Source of the DNA: SIG603 sp964369415
GTDB lineage: Bacteria; Bacillota; Clostridia; Oscillospirales; Acutalibacteraceae
Direction: 5' to 3'
Length of the DNA: 64,000 nt
NCBI GenBank assembly: GCA_964369415.1
Contig: CAYJFP010000004.1
Location: 58,043 to 122,042, forward strand
Part shown: one piece after another, positions 24,828-33,616 of the stretch
Numbering within the stretch: position 1 is the first letter of the stretch
Layout: every line of letters starts with the position of its first letter
Notes under the pieces: model-generated
The model's input: the letters and a program-made list of their open reading frames with translations, nothing else
Told to the model about the DNA's origin: nothing
The model's database searches: none
Program-made: the position numbers and the translations under genes

Positions 24828-25349
24828 TCAAGTTTCAGGCTCTAAGACTCCGTAGTCGCCGTCTTTTCTTTTGTAGACCACGTTAATATCGCCCGTAGAA
24901 TCATTCTTAAACATGAAGAACTCGTGTCCGATTAGGTTCATTTGAAGAATCGCCTCTTCTACTGTCATCACTTTTACAAAAAAGCGTTTTGTCTTTGATA
25001 TTTTAAACTCTTCTTCTGGTTCTTCATAATATGCTTCTGAAAAATCAATAGGCTTAACTTTTTTTGCATTTTCAAGTCTAGTTTTGTTTTTTCTGATTTG
25101 TTTTGAAAGCTTAGCAACAGCTATGTCAAGAGCTTCATTCATCTCAATTTCAGTAGATTCTGCTCTATAGAACATACCTCTTTGCTTCACGGTTATCTCG
25201 ACCGTTTGGCGGTTTCTCTCAAGGGTTACTGTTACAATAACTTCTGCATCTTCGTCAAAAATTCTTTCAAATTTCGACATTTTTTTCTCGACAAGCACTT
25301 TAAAGTTGTCCTTTAAGTTTACTTTTCTTCCGATAATCTTAATGTTCAT
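24828..25349 (-). CDS. hpf: Long-form ribosome hibernation promoting factor
   Basis: Drives formation of inactive 100S ribosomes in stationary phase. N-terminal S30AE domain (MNIKIIGRKVNLKDNFKVLVEKKMSKFERIF... EITVKQRGMFYRAE) and C-terminal dimerisation domain (MTVEEAILQMNLIGHEFFMFKNDSTGDINVVYKRKDGDYGVLEPE). 173 residues, typical for the long form. The ATG at 25349 is chosen because the protein family begins there; an upstream in-frame extension is unconserved. Shine-Dalgarno is weak (GGTG). Confidence 0.94.
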   Translation of the reverse strand: MNIKIIGRKVNLKDNFKVLVEKKMSKFERIFDEDAEVIVTVTLERNRQTVEITVKQRGMFYRAESTEIEMNEALDIAVAKLSKQIRKNKTRLENAKKVKPIDFSEAYYEEPEEEFKISKTKRFFVKVMTVEEAILQMNLIGHEFFMFKNDSTGDINVVYKRKDGDYGVLEPET

Positions 25350-25521
25350 TCCGACACCATGATTTATATTGCTAACAATATAAATACAGACCCTTTCTAT
25401 CCGAATTTCTATACGACTTGCCTTTTTCGGATCAAAAACAAGCGGGGATAAATTAAACATTTAACAGTCAACTTATCTCGCTTTTATTATAGCATAATAT
25501 ACAAAAAAATTCAATAGTAAA

Positions 25522-26361
25522 TTAAATAATAATGCTTTTATGCCTAGTCACATGACATCCAACATTAACTGCGACAGGAAGCCCCGCTATATGAGTCGCA
25601 AAATTTTCTATATTTACACAAAGAGCCGTCACATTTCCGCCAAATCCTTGTGGCCCTACACCTGTCTCATTTACAGCTTTTAGCATCTTTTCTTCAAGCT
25701 CTTTATAATATGGATTTTCGTTTCTAACGCTTACATCACGGCATAATGCTTTTTTGGACAAATACGCACAGTATTCAAAGTTCCCGCCTATTCCAACACC
25801 TAAAACAAGCGGCGGACATGGATTTCCACCAGCTATAGTCACTGTTTCTTTTACAAACTCAATAATATCATCTTCTACCGCCGATGGATTGAACATTTTA
25901 ATCCTTGACATGTTTTCACTGCCAAAGCCCTTAGGAGCCGCCGTGAGCTTTATTTTATCACCTTTGGTAAGCGTTACATGAATTACCGCCGGTGTGTTGT
26001 CATTTGTGTTTTTCCTCATTATAGCATCTTCTACGACCGAACAACGAAGCAAGCCTTCTAAATACGCATCTCTGACGCCTTTATTTATCGCCTCGTTAAA
26101 ATCTCCATCTATATACACCTCTTGCCCTATTTCGGCAAAAACCACCGCCATACCAGTGTCCTGACATATTGGTATATCCATTTCCTTTGCTGCTTCAATA
26201 TTCTCACATAGGTCATTCATTATAGACTTTGGCAGTTCATCTTTTTCTAAGTCTACACTCTCCTTAATTTTACACTCAAGTGCCTTTGGCAAGATTTTAT
26301 TCGCACTAATAAAAATCTCTTTTACCGCCTTTGTAATTTCTTTTTCACTTATCGTTCTCAT
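25522..26361 (-). CDS. Fumarate hydratase class I, alpha subunit (TtdA-like)
   Basis: 279-residue N-terminal half of a two-subunit [4Fe-4S] fumarase or L-tartrate dehydratase. Candidate cluster Cys residues are in PICQDTGMAVVF, GGNPCPPLVLGVGIGG and the Cys-containing C-terminal part (VGCHVTRHK). The beta subunit normally follows directly, but the next gene is hpf, so the partner must be elsewhere. The GGAGGG ribosome site directly follows the T tract of the preceding terminator. Fumarase versus tartrate dehydratase cannot be settled from the sequence. Confidence 0.88.
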   Translation of the reverse strand: MRTISEKEITKAVKEIFISANKILPKALECKIKESVDLEKDELPKSIMNDLCENIEAAKEMDIPICQDTGMAVVFAEIGQEVYIDGDFNEAINKGVRDAYLEGLLRCSVVEDAIMRKNTNDNTPAVIHVTLTKGDKIKLTAAPKGFGSENMSRIKMFNPSAVEDDIIEFVKETVTIAGGNPCPPLVLGVGIGGNFEYCAYLSKKALCRDVSVRNENPYYKELEEKMLKAVNETGVGPQGFGGNVTALCVNIENFATHIAGLPVAVNVGCHVTRHKSIII

Positions 26362-26373
26362 CTATTTCCCTCC

Positions 26374-26408
26374 AAAAAAAGGCGCACAACTCCTAAGAGC
26401 TGACGCCT
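26374..26408 (-). terminator. Terminator after the S1-domain gene
   Basis: Imperfect hairpin AGGCG...CGCCT with inner CAGCTC/GAGTTG pairing (26380-26408), then seven T residues on the minus strand leading into the fumarase ribosome site. Confidence 0.78.
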
Positions 26409-26419
26409 ATAATTTTTTA

Positions 26420-26932
26420 TTATCTATCTCTTCTTGAGAAACCGCTACCTCTTTTTGTCTCGGTATTTCTCTTTAAGTCAGAAATCTTTTCATCGCTAGT
26501 CTGCTTAAATTTAGAAAGCATATCTTCAAAGTTTCCACCGCTTTGAGGCTTAGACTGCCATTCAAAATTTCCAGGACCTGCTGGTCCTACTGGCTTTGGT
26601 GGTGGGCTGCTATAACTATTATTGTGCCTGTTATTGTTAAAGCCATTCTGGTTTCTATCTCTTCTTGGCTCTCTATCCCTTGGTTGCATAGGCTTTGGAG
26701 GTTCTGCCTTTTTCATTGAAAGAGCTATTTTGCCCTCTTCTGAAATCGATAAAACTTTAACCTTGACCGTTTGTCCCTCTGTTACAAAGTCTTTAATCTC
26801 TTTAACAAAGGTAGACGCAACCTCAGAAATATGCACCATTCCTGTTTTGCCCTCTGCAAAATCAACAAAAACACCAAACTTAGTTATACCTGTAACCTTA
26901 CCCTCAAAAATACTTCCCACTTCAATTTGCAT
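26420..26932 (-). CDS. yabR: S1 RNA-binding domain protein (YabR-like)
   Basis: 170-residue protein. Residues 1-75 form an S1 domain (GSIFEGKVTGITKFGVFVDFAEGKTGMVHISEV ... VKVKVLSISEEGKIALSMK). The rest is a disordered, Arg/Asn/Pro-rich tail ending GSGFSRRDR. In B. subtilis yabR follows divIC, exactly as here. The ATG at 26932 is preferred to a TTG three codons upstream. Precise RNA target unknown. Confidence 0.88.
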   Translation of the reverse strand: MQIEVGSIFEGKVTGITKFGVFVDFAEGKTGMVHISEVASTFVKEIKDFVTEGQTVKVKVLSISEEGKIALSMKKAEPPKPMQPRDREPRRDRNQNGFNNNRHNNSYSSPPPKPVGPAGPGNFEWQSKPQSGGNFEDMLSKFKQTSDEKISDLKRNTETKRGSGFSRRDR

Positions 26933-26966
26933 AAAAAACAATTATCCTCTCAAATATAGCAATTTA

Positions 26967-27269
26967 TCAGTTCCCACCGATATTAACAAAAACTTTTTCA
27001 TTCGGCTTTGCATAGTCAAGCTCGCTTCTTGCATATCTTTCAACATACACTTGCCCCTCTGTTTGACCTGTAAGCACCGAATACTGAATCTCTTCATTTA
27101 TCTTTTCTTGTCTAACAATCTCATCGTTAATATAGTTAAGCTCAGACTGCATTGCGCTTATCTCAAAATTCTGACTAATAATAACACCAGCGACAAAAAC
27201 AAATAAAGAACATATAGCGACTTTTAACACTACGCTACCTTTGTATTTTTTTATATTAATAACTTTCAT
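26967..27269 (-). CDS. divIC: Septum formation initiator DivIC
   Basis: 100-residue bitopic cell-division protein: a short basic cytoplasmic start, one transmembrane helix (VVLKVAICSLFVFVAGVII), a coiled coil (ISAMQSELNYINDEIVRQEKINEEI) and a C-terminal segment YVERYARSELDYAKPNEKVF typical of DivIC/FtsB, which partners FtsL and DivIB. The ATG at 27269 has GGAG seven bases upstream. A separate promoter lies before it. Confidence 0.88.
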   Translation of the reverse strand: MKVINIKKYKGSVVLKVAICSLFVFVAGVIISQNFEISAMQSELNYINDEIVRQEKINEEIQYSVLTGQTEGQVYVERYARSELDYAKPNEKVFVNIGGN

Positions 27270-27307
27270 TTTAGTACTCCAATTCAATTCTTCATGAATA
27301 CTGTTAT

Positions 27308-27337
27308 ATTATATAACATTATGTCGACATATATCAA
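27308..27337 (-). promoter_or_regulatory. divIC promoter with palindromic spacer
   Basis: Minus-strand TTGATA (27332-27337), 18-base spacer, TATAAT (27308-27313). The spacer contains a perfect 12-bp palindrome TATGTCGACATA (27320-27331), a possible operator. Confidence 0.6.
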
Positions 27338-27356
27338 GAGTAGAATGAAATTTTTT

Positions 27357-27695
27357 TTACTTTTTTGAGGTTTTTTTATAAAAATTTGTCTTTTTGTATC
27401 TTAAAATTAATCTTTTATTAAAAATCGCACTAAAAATGCGACTTAAATATACCATCAAGGCAAACGCAAAAATCTCAAAAAGAAAATTAACTAGTCTAAT
27501 ATTTCCATAACTTGATGCAAGCGACACTATAAATGTTACCACAGAGCTTATGGCAACAAATGTAAAATCAATGCAGAATTCAACTACTTTTTTTCTTTTA
27601 AAAAGATTTTTAATTTTACAAAATAAAATATAAACTATACCTAAAACTACACCGGCTGAAAGCGAAAGTATTATTGTTTGGTCGGAAACACTCAT
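27357..27695 (-). CDS. yabQ: Spore cortex protein YabQ
   Basis: 112-residue membrane protein with about three helices (ILSLSAGVVLGIVYILFCKI, FTFVAISSVVTFIVSLAS, FLFEIFAFALMVYLS), matching YabQ in size and in position between yabP and divIC. YabQ localises to the spore outer membrane and is needed for cortex formation in B. subtilis. Confidence 0.85.
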   Translation of the reverse strand: MSVSDQTIILSLSAGVVLGIVYILFCKIKNLFKRKKVVEFCIDFTFVAISSVVTFIVSLASSYGNIRLVNFLFEIFAFALMVYLSRIFSAIFNKRLILRYKKTNFYKKTSKK

Positions 27696-27722
27696 AAATT
27701 GCCTATGCCTTTCATCATGCTT

Positions 27723-27998
27723 TTACTTAAATATTCTTTTAATCCACTTTTCATTTGACTCTTTTTCATGATACATCACCGCTTTTATGTCACCTTTTAA
27801 CAAAAGCTCACCTGTCTCTGAGTTTAAGCTGTCCACAAACATTTTTTCACCCTTTACCGACAGTCTTCCCATGCTTGTTTCTAAGACAATAATTTCAGGC
27901 GAAGCATATTCTATCTTACTAACACAGTTTGCATAAAAGTTTTCTCTTGATTTTATCTTAATTTCATGGTTTTTGTCGCTTGTTTTTTCAATTTGCAT
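27723..27998 (-). CDS. yabP: Sporulation protein YabP
   Basis: 91-residue YabP/YqfC-family protein: HEIKIKSRENFYANCVSKIEYASPEIIVLETSMGRLSVKGEKMFVDSLNSETGELLLKGDI is the family core. The ATG at 27998 is selected since GGAG lies five bases upstream and the upstream extension is unconserved and overlaps rqcP. In B. subtilis it is a sigma-E-dependent sporulation gene. Confidence 0.87.
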   Translation of the reverse strand: MQIEKTSDKNHEIKIKSRENFYANCVSKIEYASPEIIVLETSMGRLSVKGEKMFVDSLNSETGELLLKGDIKAVMYHEKESNEKWIKRIFK

Positions 27999-28080
27999 AT
28001 ATTCTCCGTTCTGCCCTAAAATGCGGCTACTAATTTTTACACTCTGGCTACTTGATAATATGCAAAAAAAAAGGAAGATA

Positions 28081-28329
28081 TTACTCTTCCGATAAAACCG
28101 TATACATTTCTGCTGCGTTTTCTTTTCTAGCATATTCATTTATGCTTACAACTTTCATTTTTATGACTCTTTCTCCAAATGTAAGCTCTAAAACATCGCC
28201 TTCTTTCACATCGTAAGATGCTCTTGCTATTTTGCCGTTAACTACTACTTTTCCAGCATCGCACGCCTCGTTAGCGACAGTTCTTCTTTTTATTATTCTA
28301 GAAACTTTTAAATATTTATCAAGTCTCAT
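28081..28329 (-). CDS. rqcP: S4-domain RNA-binding protein RqcP (YabO, Hsp15-like)
   Basis: 82-residue S4 protein (MRLDKYLKVSRIIKRRTVANEACDAGKVVVNGKIARASYDVKEGDVLELTFGERVI). RqcP works with RqcH in adding C-terminal alanine tails to nascent chains on stalled 50S subunits. The ATG at 28329 has AAGGAGG 11 bases upstream. Position next to yabP/yabQ matches B. subtilis yabO. Confidence 0.93.
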   Translation of the reverse strand: MRLDKYLKVSRIIKRRTVANEACDAGKVVVNGKIARASYDVKEGDVLELTFGERVIKMKVVSINEYARKENAAEMYTVLSEE

Positions 28330-28350
28330 TTTAGGTAAATCCTCCTTTAT

Positions 28351-28422
28351 CAAAAATAAAAAAGGAACCAATTTCCGTAAATTCAAATTTCTAAAAAGAG
28401 AAAATACAGAAATATAGGTTCC
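28351..28422 (-). terminator. Terminator between hup and rqcP
   Basis: Minus-strand GGAACC...GGTTCC (28417-28422 with 28364-28369), extended by TTTC/GGAAA pairing, followed by TTTTTTATTTTT. The long loop makes it less regular than other terminators here. Confidence 0.7.
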
Positions 28423-28443
28423 ATTATTCACAAAATAAATCTA

Positions 28444-28719
28444 TTATTTATTAAGAGTATCTTTTAACGCTTTGCCTGGTTTAAACGCAGGAGCTTTAGA
28501 AGCTTTAATCTCGATAGTTTCTTTTGTTCTTGGGTCACGGCCTGTTCTTGCATTTCTTTGACGTACTTCAAAAGTACCAAATCCTACGATTTGAACTTTA
28601 TCTCCGTTTTCAAGAGCTTCAGTTATAGATTCGATAACAGCAGATACTGCACTCTCTGAGTCCCTTTTTGTGATTCCTGTTTTTTCTGAAACAGCATTTA
28701 CTAAATCAGTTTTATTCAT
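28444..28719 (-). CDS. hup: DNA-binding protein HU
   Basis: 91-residue HU/IHF-family nucleoid protein: MNKTDLVNAVSEKTGITKRDSESAVSAVIESITEALENGDKVQIVGFGTFEVRQRNARTGRDPRTKE includes the GFGTFEVRxRxARxGRNP arm motif (Asp in place of Asn). GGAGGA lies nine bases before the ATG. It sits between mazG and rqcP, an insertion relative to the B. subtilis yab cluster but common in Clostridia. Confidence 0.97.
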   Translation of the reverse strand: MNKTDLVNAVSEKTGITKRDSESAVSAVIESITEALENGDKVQIVGFGTFEVRQRNARTGRDPRTKETIEIKASKAPAFKPGKALKDTLNK

Positions 28720-28775
28720 TTTATTATTCCTCCAAAATATTTTTTATATTTAACAGAAAGGTTTCTGCAAATAAA

Positions 28776-29429
28776 CTATAAATTATTAATCTCGTTTTTA
28801 AGATATTTAGACAAAGCTTCTTCGGCATCTATCCCTTTTTCATTTGCCAAATTAACTACATAAACCAAAGCCTCGGCCACTGTATCTTCGGTAACGTTAT
28901 CTTTAATATCGGCAAACTTTTTATCTGGAATACTCATTTCCCATTTTTTTGCTTTTTTTAGATACTTTTGATAAGCCATTAAAGAAGGAAGTGCTTTAAC
29001 CGTGCTTAAAAGAGCTTCTTTATTACTCTTTTGCCCCTTTGTCTCAATCTTTATTCTATCCCAATTTGATAAAATATCGTCGGTGGACTCAACCTTTGTA
29101 TCAGAAAAGACATGTGGATGACGGATGATTAGCTTGTAACACAAATCGTTTACTATGTCATCAAAAGTAAAATTACCAAACTCTTTTTCTATCTCGCAGT
29201 GAAAAACAACCTGCAAAAGCACATCTCCAAGCTCTTCTTTTAAGAGCTCTGTATCCTCTGTATCAATCGCTTCGATAGCCTCATAACACTCTTCTAAAAA
29301 ATCTCTTCTAATGCTCTTATGGGTTTGCTCTCTGTCCCAGGCACACCCGTCTTTTGACCTTAGTCTTTCAAAGACACAAAGCAAATCTTCTATGCCATAT
29401 CTGTCCTTTATTTTAAAACGATTACTCAT
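28776..29429 (-). CDS. mazG: Nucleoside triphosphate pyrophosphohydrolase MazG
   Basis: 217-residue all-alpha NTP-PPase that hydrolyses NTPs/dNTPs to NMPs. GCAWDREQTHKSIRRDFLEECYEAIEAID and EELGDVLLQVVFH give the E-E-x-x-E...E-x-x-D metal-binding motif; HPHVF is also typical. It equals the C-terminal part of B. subtilis YabN; the N-terminal methylase domain of YabN is absent. It starts three bases after the spoVB-like stop. Confidence 0.93.
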   Translation of the reverse strand: MSNRFKIKDRYGIEDLLCVFERLRSKDGCAWDREQTHKSIRRDFLEECYEAIEAIDTEDTELLKEELGDVLLQVVFHCEIEKEFGNFTFDDIVNDLCYKLIIRHPHVFSDTKVESTDDILSNWDRIKIETKGQKSNKEALLSTVKALPSLMAYQKYLKKAKKWEMSIPDKKFADIKDNVTEDTVAEALVYVVNLANEKGIDAEEALSKYLKNEINNL

Positions 29430-29432
29430 ATT

Positions 29433-31178
29433 TTATCCTATCCATCCTTTTTTTTCAAGTACTTTAATGAAATTTTCACCATTTGGTAACATTATTATAT
29501 CATGTCTATAAAGAGTCCTACTAACTAAAAGTAAAAATATATACACTATCACGGCAATTAGTATAGCTAGAAGACAAGATATTGATTTATTTTCTAATAC
29601 TTCACTAAAAATTCTCTCACTATAAAATGCTGACAGCGCACATAAAACCGCACAAAAAAGCGGCTTAATAAGCGTTTTTAGAATATTAATTTTTATTTTG
29701 CTAACTTTCACCAAGGCTATCAGCTGTGTTATTACTATAAAAACATAACATGCCAAAGTTCCTATCGCTGCACCTTTTACGTTAATTTCAGGTATTCCGC
29801 ACAGATAAAAATTCAGCGCAATTTTAATAATTAGTCCCACTATCAATATTTTAACTGGCAAGTCAACTCTTCCAACGGCTTGAAGCATTGCACTAAGAGG
29901 AGCTGCCAAACTTGCAAAAACTGCCGCCAAACCTAGAACAGTAAGCATTTCCGATATTATCGGTGCACCGACTGTTTCTGCGTATAATAAATCTATTATC
30001 GGTCTAGACAGCACACTTATTCCAAGACCTGCCGGAAGCCCGACCAATGCTGTAATCCTAATCATCGACTGCATATTTTCTTTTATATCGTCCGAGTTTT
30101 TCTTTACCCATGAACTTGTAAGACTCGGCAATGCACTTATCGCAAAACCTTGAGTAAGTGCCGGAACTAACATAAAAATTGTCAGTGCATATCCATAACA
30201 GCCAAACAAAAAATTAGAAATCGTGCTAATGTCCGATAAATTTTCAGCTGGCACTATGGCTTTGTATATACTTAATATGGTATCAGTTTCTGAAAATATA
30301 AGGTCTGTTAGCCTTCTTTGTAAAAACGTCTGATCTACAAGGCCCGATACGCTAAGTGCAAGTGAACCCGCCGCTATAGGAACAGCCATTGAAATAAGTT
30401 TTTTTGCTATACTCTTTCTTGATTTTGATTTAGGTGCTTCACTAAATTTTTTAGGACTTATACCCACGCCTTTTCTCTTATAATACAAGACAAGATATAT
30501 GTAAGAGAAAAATGAACCAATGGTGACGCCTAGAATTGCACTTGCCGCCGAAACCGAATAAATCTGAAGCACTGCACTGTCGTAATCCGCCTTAATTCCA
30601 AGTATCGTTCCAAAAGCATAAAATTCTTCACTAAGAAAGTTAACCGCAAAATACGCCGCACTAAGACCTATTACAAGCTTTAAAATAGCTTCTATTATCT
30701 CTGAAACAGCAGTCGGATACATGTTGCCAAGGCCTTCGTAGTACCCTCTGTAAACAGAATTTAAACAGCAGAACAAAATAGTAGGAGAAAGAACGACAAT
30801 AGGAAGATACGCACCACTGTTTCCTATAAAGTTTGTATAGGCACCAGCTCCAACTATCATTATCAAGCATGCTATAAGTCCACTTATAAAAAATACCGGA
30901 AAAGCTACCTTTTTTATCGTCTTTATGTCGTTAAATTTTTTAAGCGAATAACTTTCAGCCACCAGTTTTGCTATTGCAACGGGAAAACCCGCCGTGGCAA
31001 GGCTGAAAAACACTGCATAAAAATTGTAAGCAGTATTGAAATATCCCATACCATTTTCACTGATAATACTCCCAAGTGGAAGTTTAAAAAACGCTCCGAC
31101 CATTTTTACTATGAGCATTCCTATAGTAAGAATAATCGCACCTTGTATGAAATTATGCCTAACAGCCTTTTTCTCCAT
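29433..31178 (-). CDS. SpoVB/YabM-type polysaccharide flippase (MOP superfamily)
   Basis: 581-residue membrane protein with about 14 helices (MVGAFFKLPLGSIISENGMGYFNTAYNFYAVFFSLATAGFPVAIAKLVAE is the hallmark N-terminus). Members include lipid II flippase candidates SpoVB (spore cortex), YabM and MurJ/Amj-like proteins. Synteny with mazG, rqcP, yabP and yabQ makes it the yabM equivalent. AAAGGTGG lies before the ATG. Whether it serves cortex or vegetative wall cannot be decided. Confidence 0.88.
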   Translation of the reverse strand: MEKKAVRHNFIQGAIILTIGMLIVKMVGAFFKLPLGSIISENGMGYFNTAYNFYAVFFSLATAGFPVAIAKLVAESYSLKKFNDIKTIKKVAFPVFFISGLIACLIMIVGAGAYTNFIGNSGAYLPIVVLSPTILFCCLNSVYRGYYEGLGNMYPTAVSEIIEAILKLVIGLSAAYFAVNFLSEEFYAFGTILGIKADYDSAVLQIYSVSAASAILGVTIGSFFSYIYLVLYYKRKGVGISPKKFSEAPKSKSRKSIAKKLISMAVPIAAGSLALSVSGLVDQTFLQRRLTDLIFSETDTILSIYKAIVPAENLSDISTISNFLFGCYGYALTIFMLVPALTQGFAISALPSLTSSWVKKNSDDIKENMQSMIRITALVGLPAGLGISVLSRPIIDLLYAETVGAPIISEMLTVLGLAAVFASLAAPLSAMLQAVGRVDLPVKILIVGLIIKIALNFYLCGIPEINVKGAAIGTLACYVFIVITQLIALVKVSKIKINILKTLIKPLFCAVLCALSAFYSERIFSEVLENKSISCLLAILIAVIVYIFLLLVSRTLYRHDIIMLPNGENFIKVLEKKGWIG

Positions 31179-31229
31179 AAATTGCCACCTTTAGTTTCTT
31201 TTATATGACAATATATGGTTTTGCTTTTG

Positions 31230-32189
31230 TTATTTATTACTCTTTTGACCTATAAATTCTCTTAACAATGAATTATCTGGCACATAAGAGGCATCAACAG
31301 CCTCAAATCTCATGAGTTTTGACTCTATGTCTCTTGCCTTTCTGAAATAAATATTGTCTTCGGGAATTTCTCTTAAAAGTGGTATCGCCATTGTTCTGAA
31401 CACACATGGCTCGTATATATGCGTGGAATTTACCGTGTAATCCGCTGTTAATCTATACGGTCTTATATATCTATTTTCGCCGTCTACAACGGATTTCCAC
31501 ATCGAAAGAGTCCTTTCAAGTGACGATGACCTAAACTGGATATCTCTTACAATTCTTCGTACAAGCCTAATATCCATCGGTGATATAACTTCACCGTTTG
31601 CATCTTTTATCGACTGCTTTACGCTTACATATAATTTTACCGTTTGCTCGTTCACCACGTCTTTTGTAAACAGTGGATTAAGCCCGTGTATACCCTCAAT
31701 TATAAAAATTTCATTCCCACTTACCTGTTTAATATTTGTGTAATTTACGGCTTTAGCAAGTGTAAAGTCAAATTCGGGCAAGTCAATATCTTTTCCGTCT
31801 ACAATATTTTTTATGCACGATTTGACACTTTCAACATCTAGCGAGTGAACCGACTCGTAGTCTTTGCTTCCGTCTGAAAAAACGGGTAATTTATGGGTCT
31901 CGTGATAAAAATTATCAAGTGAGACTATATGCGCATTTTTACCAAAGTCGCTTAGATATTTTTTAAGCAAATGTGCCGTCGTGGTCTTTCCGCTACTGCT
32001 AGGACCTGCTAGCATACATACTTTTATATTTTTATCTGATGTAGCTATTTTATTTGCTATGCTTTTCAAGTGGTCTTGATAGCTTTCTTCTACCTCTTTA
32101 ATCATAATTTCAGGCTTTGAAATCGCAGCATCATTTATCTGCTCTAAATGATTTACATACTTAATATACCCGCTTGCAAAACTGCCCAT
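31230..32189 (-). CDS. Uridine-kinase-like nucleoside kinase, kinase domain only
   Basis: 319-residue P-loop kinase of the Udk/phosphoribulokinase family. Walker A is AGPSSSGKTTTAHLL; VSLDNFYHETHKLP and FIIEGIHGLNP follow, with RLVRRIVRDIQFRSSSLERTLSMW in the lid region. Clostridial homologues are often about 550 residues with an N-terminal TGS/threonyl-tRNA-synthetase-like domain, of which only ~50 residues remain here. GAGGTGA precedes the ATG, which overlaps hemZ by 29 bases. Substrate not proven. Confidence 0.85.
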   Translation of the reverse strand: MGSFASGYIKYVNHLEQINDAAISKPEIMIKEVEESYQDHLKSIANKIATSDKNIKVCMLAGPSSSGKTTTAHLLKKYLSDFGKNAHIVSLDNFYHETHKLPVFSDGSKDYESVHSLDVESVKSCIKNIVDGKDIDLPEFDFTLAKAVNYTNIKQVSGNEIFIIEGIHGLNPLFTKDVVNEQTVKLYVSVKQSIKDANGEVISPMDIRLVRRIVRDIQFRSSSLERTLSMWKSVVDGENRYIRPYRLTADYTVNSTHIYEPCVFRTMAIPLLREIPEDNIYFRKARDIESKLMRFEAVDASYVPDNSLLREFIGQKSNK

Positions 32190-33615
32190 ATAATTTTGTC
32201 ACCTCACTTTTCCTACTAATAATTTCATCAAACCTATTTATGTATTCATATGGATATTTAAAATTAAATATTCGCTCAAGCCTGTTTGAGTATGGGTCTT
32301 TAATTTTAGAAACCCCACCGCCGCCACAGGCGATTATCGTTTGGCTTTCGTCCATGGTATATACATTGTAAATACATTCATGTCCTTTTTTTGTCCAGCC
32401 AGTATTGTCCTCATTTCCTGCTGTTCTGCTTTGTCTATAGGTGTAATACGGCATATAATTATTCCCGGTAAGCATTTTAGAAGTGTATTCCATCATCTCT
32501 TTAACTCTATCCTTGTCGCCGTGATAATTTCTAGTTTCGTCTTCCCTAAAAATCTTGGCCGACCTTTTAAGAGCGAGTGAATGGACCGTTATATTCTCTG
32601 GAATAAGCTTAATAATTTCATCAAGGCTATTCTTAAAACTCTCTACAGTATCGCCTTCAAGGCCTGCAATTAAATCTACATTTATCGTTTCAAACCCTAT
32701 TTTTTTTGCTAGTTTAAACTTTTCAAAAAACTCATCTACACTATGATTTCTTCCGATATTTTTAAGTACGGTTTCGTTTAAAGTCTGCGGATTAATGCTT
32801 ATCCTTTTGACATCAGATTTTTTAAGAGCCAATAATTTTTCTTCGTCTATTGTGTCAGGTCTTCCAGCTTCTACCGTGAATTCTTCACAAAGACTAAAGT
32901 CAAAATTCTCCCGAATCGTCTTAATAAGCGTTTTAAGCATGTCTGCACTAAGCGTAGTCGGTGTTCCTCCGCCTATGTAGACCGATTTAAGATTTAGAGA
33001 ATTTTCCTTTACCACATCGCCTACAAAGCGTATTTCTTCAAGCATCAGTGGAAAATATTCTTCAATAAGTTTTGCTGATTTTTCGGTGCTTTGAGAAACG
33101 AAAGAGCAATACGAGCACCTTGTCGGACAAAACGGAATAGAAACATAAAGGCTAAAGTCTTTTTCTTTATTCCTATTTAAAATCGGCTCTTGCGTTTTTA
33201 AAATACTTTTACAAAAGTCTATTTTTTTCTCGCTTACAAAATATTGCTCTCTAAATAAATTGTCGGCGCCATCTTGACCAAGCTCTGCTTTTTGGTTTGC
33301 ATAATGTTTGACTGGATGAATACCTGTAAGCATCCCCCAAGACGGACTTTCCCCTGTAATTTTGCTGAAAATTTGATAGATTTCAAAGCAAGCTTTGTGT
33401 TCTACCTCTTTTTTTTCAGACAGCACTTCAAAAACTTTGTAAAACTCTTCGCCGTAAATTTTTGCCTTTATAATCAAGGAGTCACCTAATACTTTAACTG
33501 AAATGTCAGAATCTATATCCTCGTCCACTATTTTAAGCTCTTCGTAGGGAAAAAATATTCTAAAAATATTTCCGAGTTCATATTTTAAAAATTCTTCGCT
33601 TATATAAAAAACCAT
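32161..33615 (-). CDS. hemZ: Oxygen-independent coproporphyrinogen III oxidase-like radical SAM protein HemZ
   Basis: 484-residue radical SAM enzyme. The cluster motif is SIPFCPTRCSYCSF (C-x3-C-x2-C), followed by YIGGGTPTTLS, and ISINPQTLNETVLKNIGR, typical of HemN/HemZ. An N-terminal extension of ~160 residues (GMLTGIHPVKHY) is specific to HemZ. Whether it makes protoporphyrinogen here is uncertain because no other haem genes are in the window. It starts one base after the MBL gene stop. Confidence 0.9.
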   Translation of the reverse strand: MVFYISEEFLKYELGNIFRIFFPYEELKIVDEDIDSDISVKVLGDSLIIKAKIYGEEFYKVFEVLSEKKEVEHKACFEIYQIFSKITGESPSWGMLTGIHPVKHYANQKAELGQDGADNLFREQYFVSEKKIDFCKSILKTQEPILNRNKEKDFSLYVSIPFCPTRCSYCSFVSQSTEKSAKLIEEYFPLMLEEIRFVGDVVKENSLNLKSVYIGGGTPTTLSADMLKTLIKTIRENFDFSLCEEFTVEAGRPDTIDEEKLLALKKSDVKRISINPQTLNETVLKNIGRNHSVDEFFEKFKLAKKIGFETINVDLIAGLEGDTVESFKNSLDEIIKLIPENITVHSLALKRSAKIFREDETRNYHGDKDRVKEMMEYTSKMLTGNNYMPYYTYRQSRTAGNEDNTGWTKKGHECIYNVYTMDESQTIIACGGGGVSKIKDPYSNRLERIFNFKYPYEYINRFDEIISRKSEVTKLYGQFCKRVY

Positions 33616-33616
33616 A

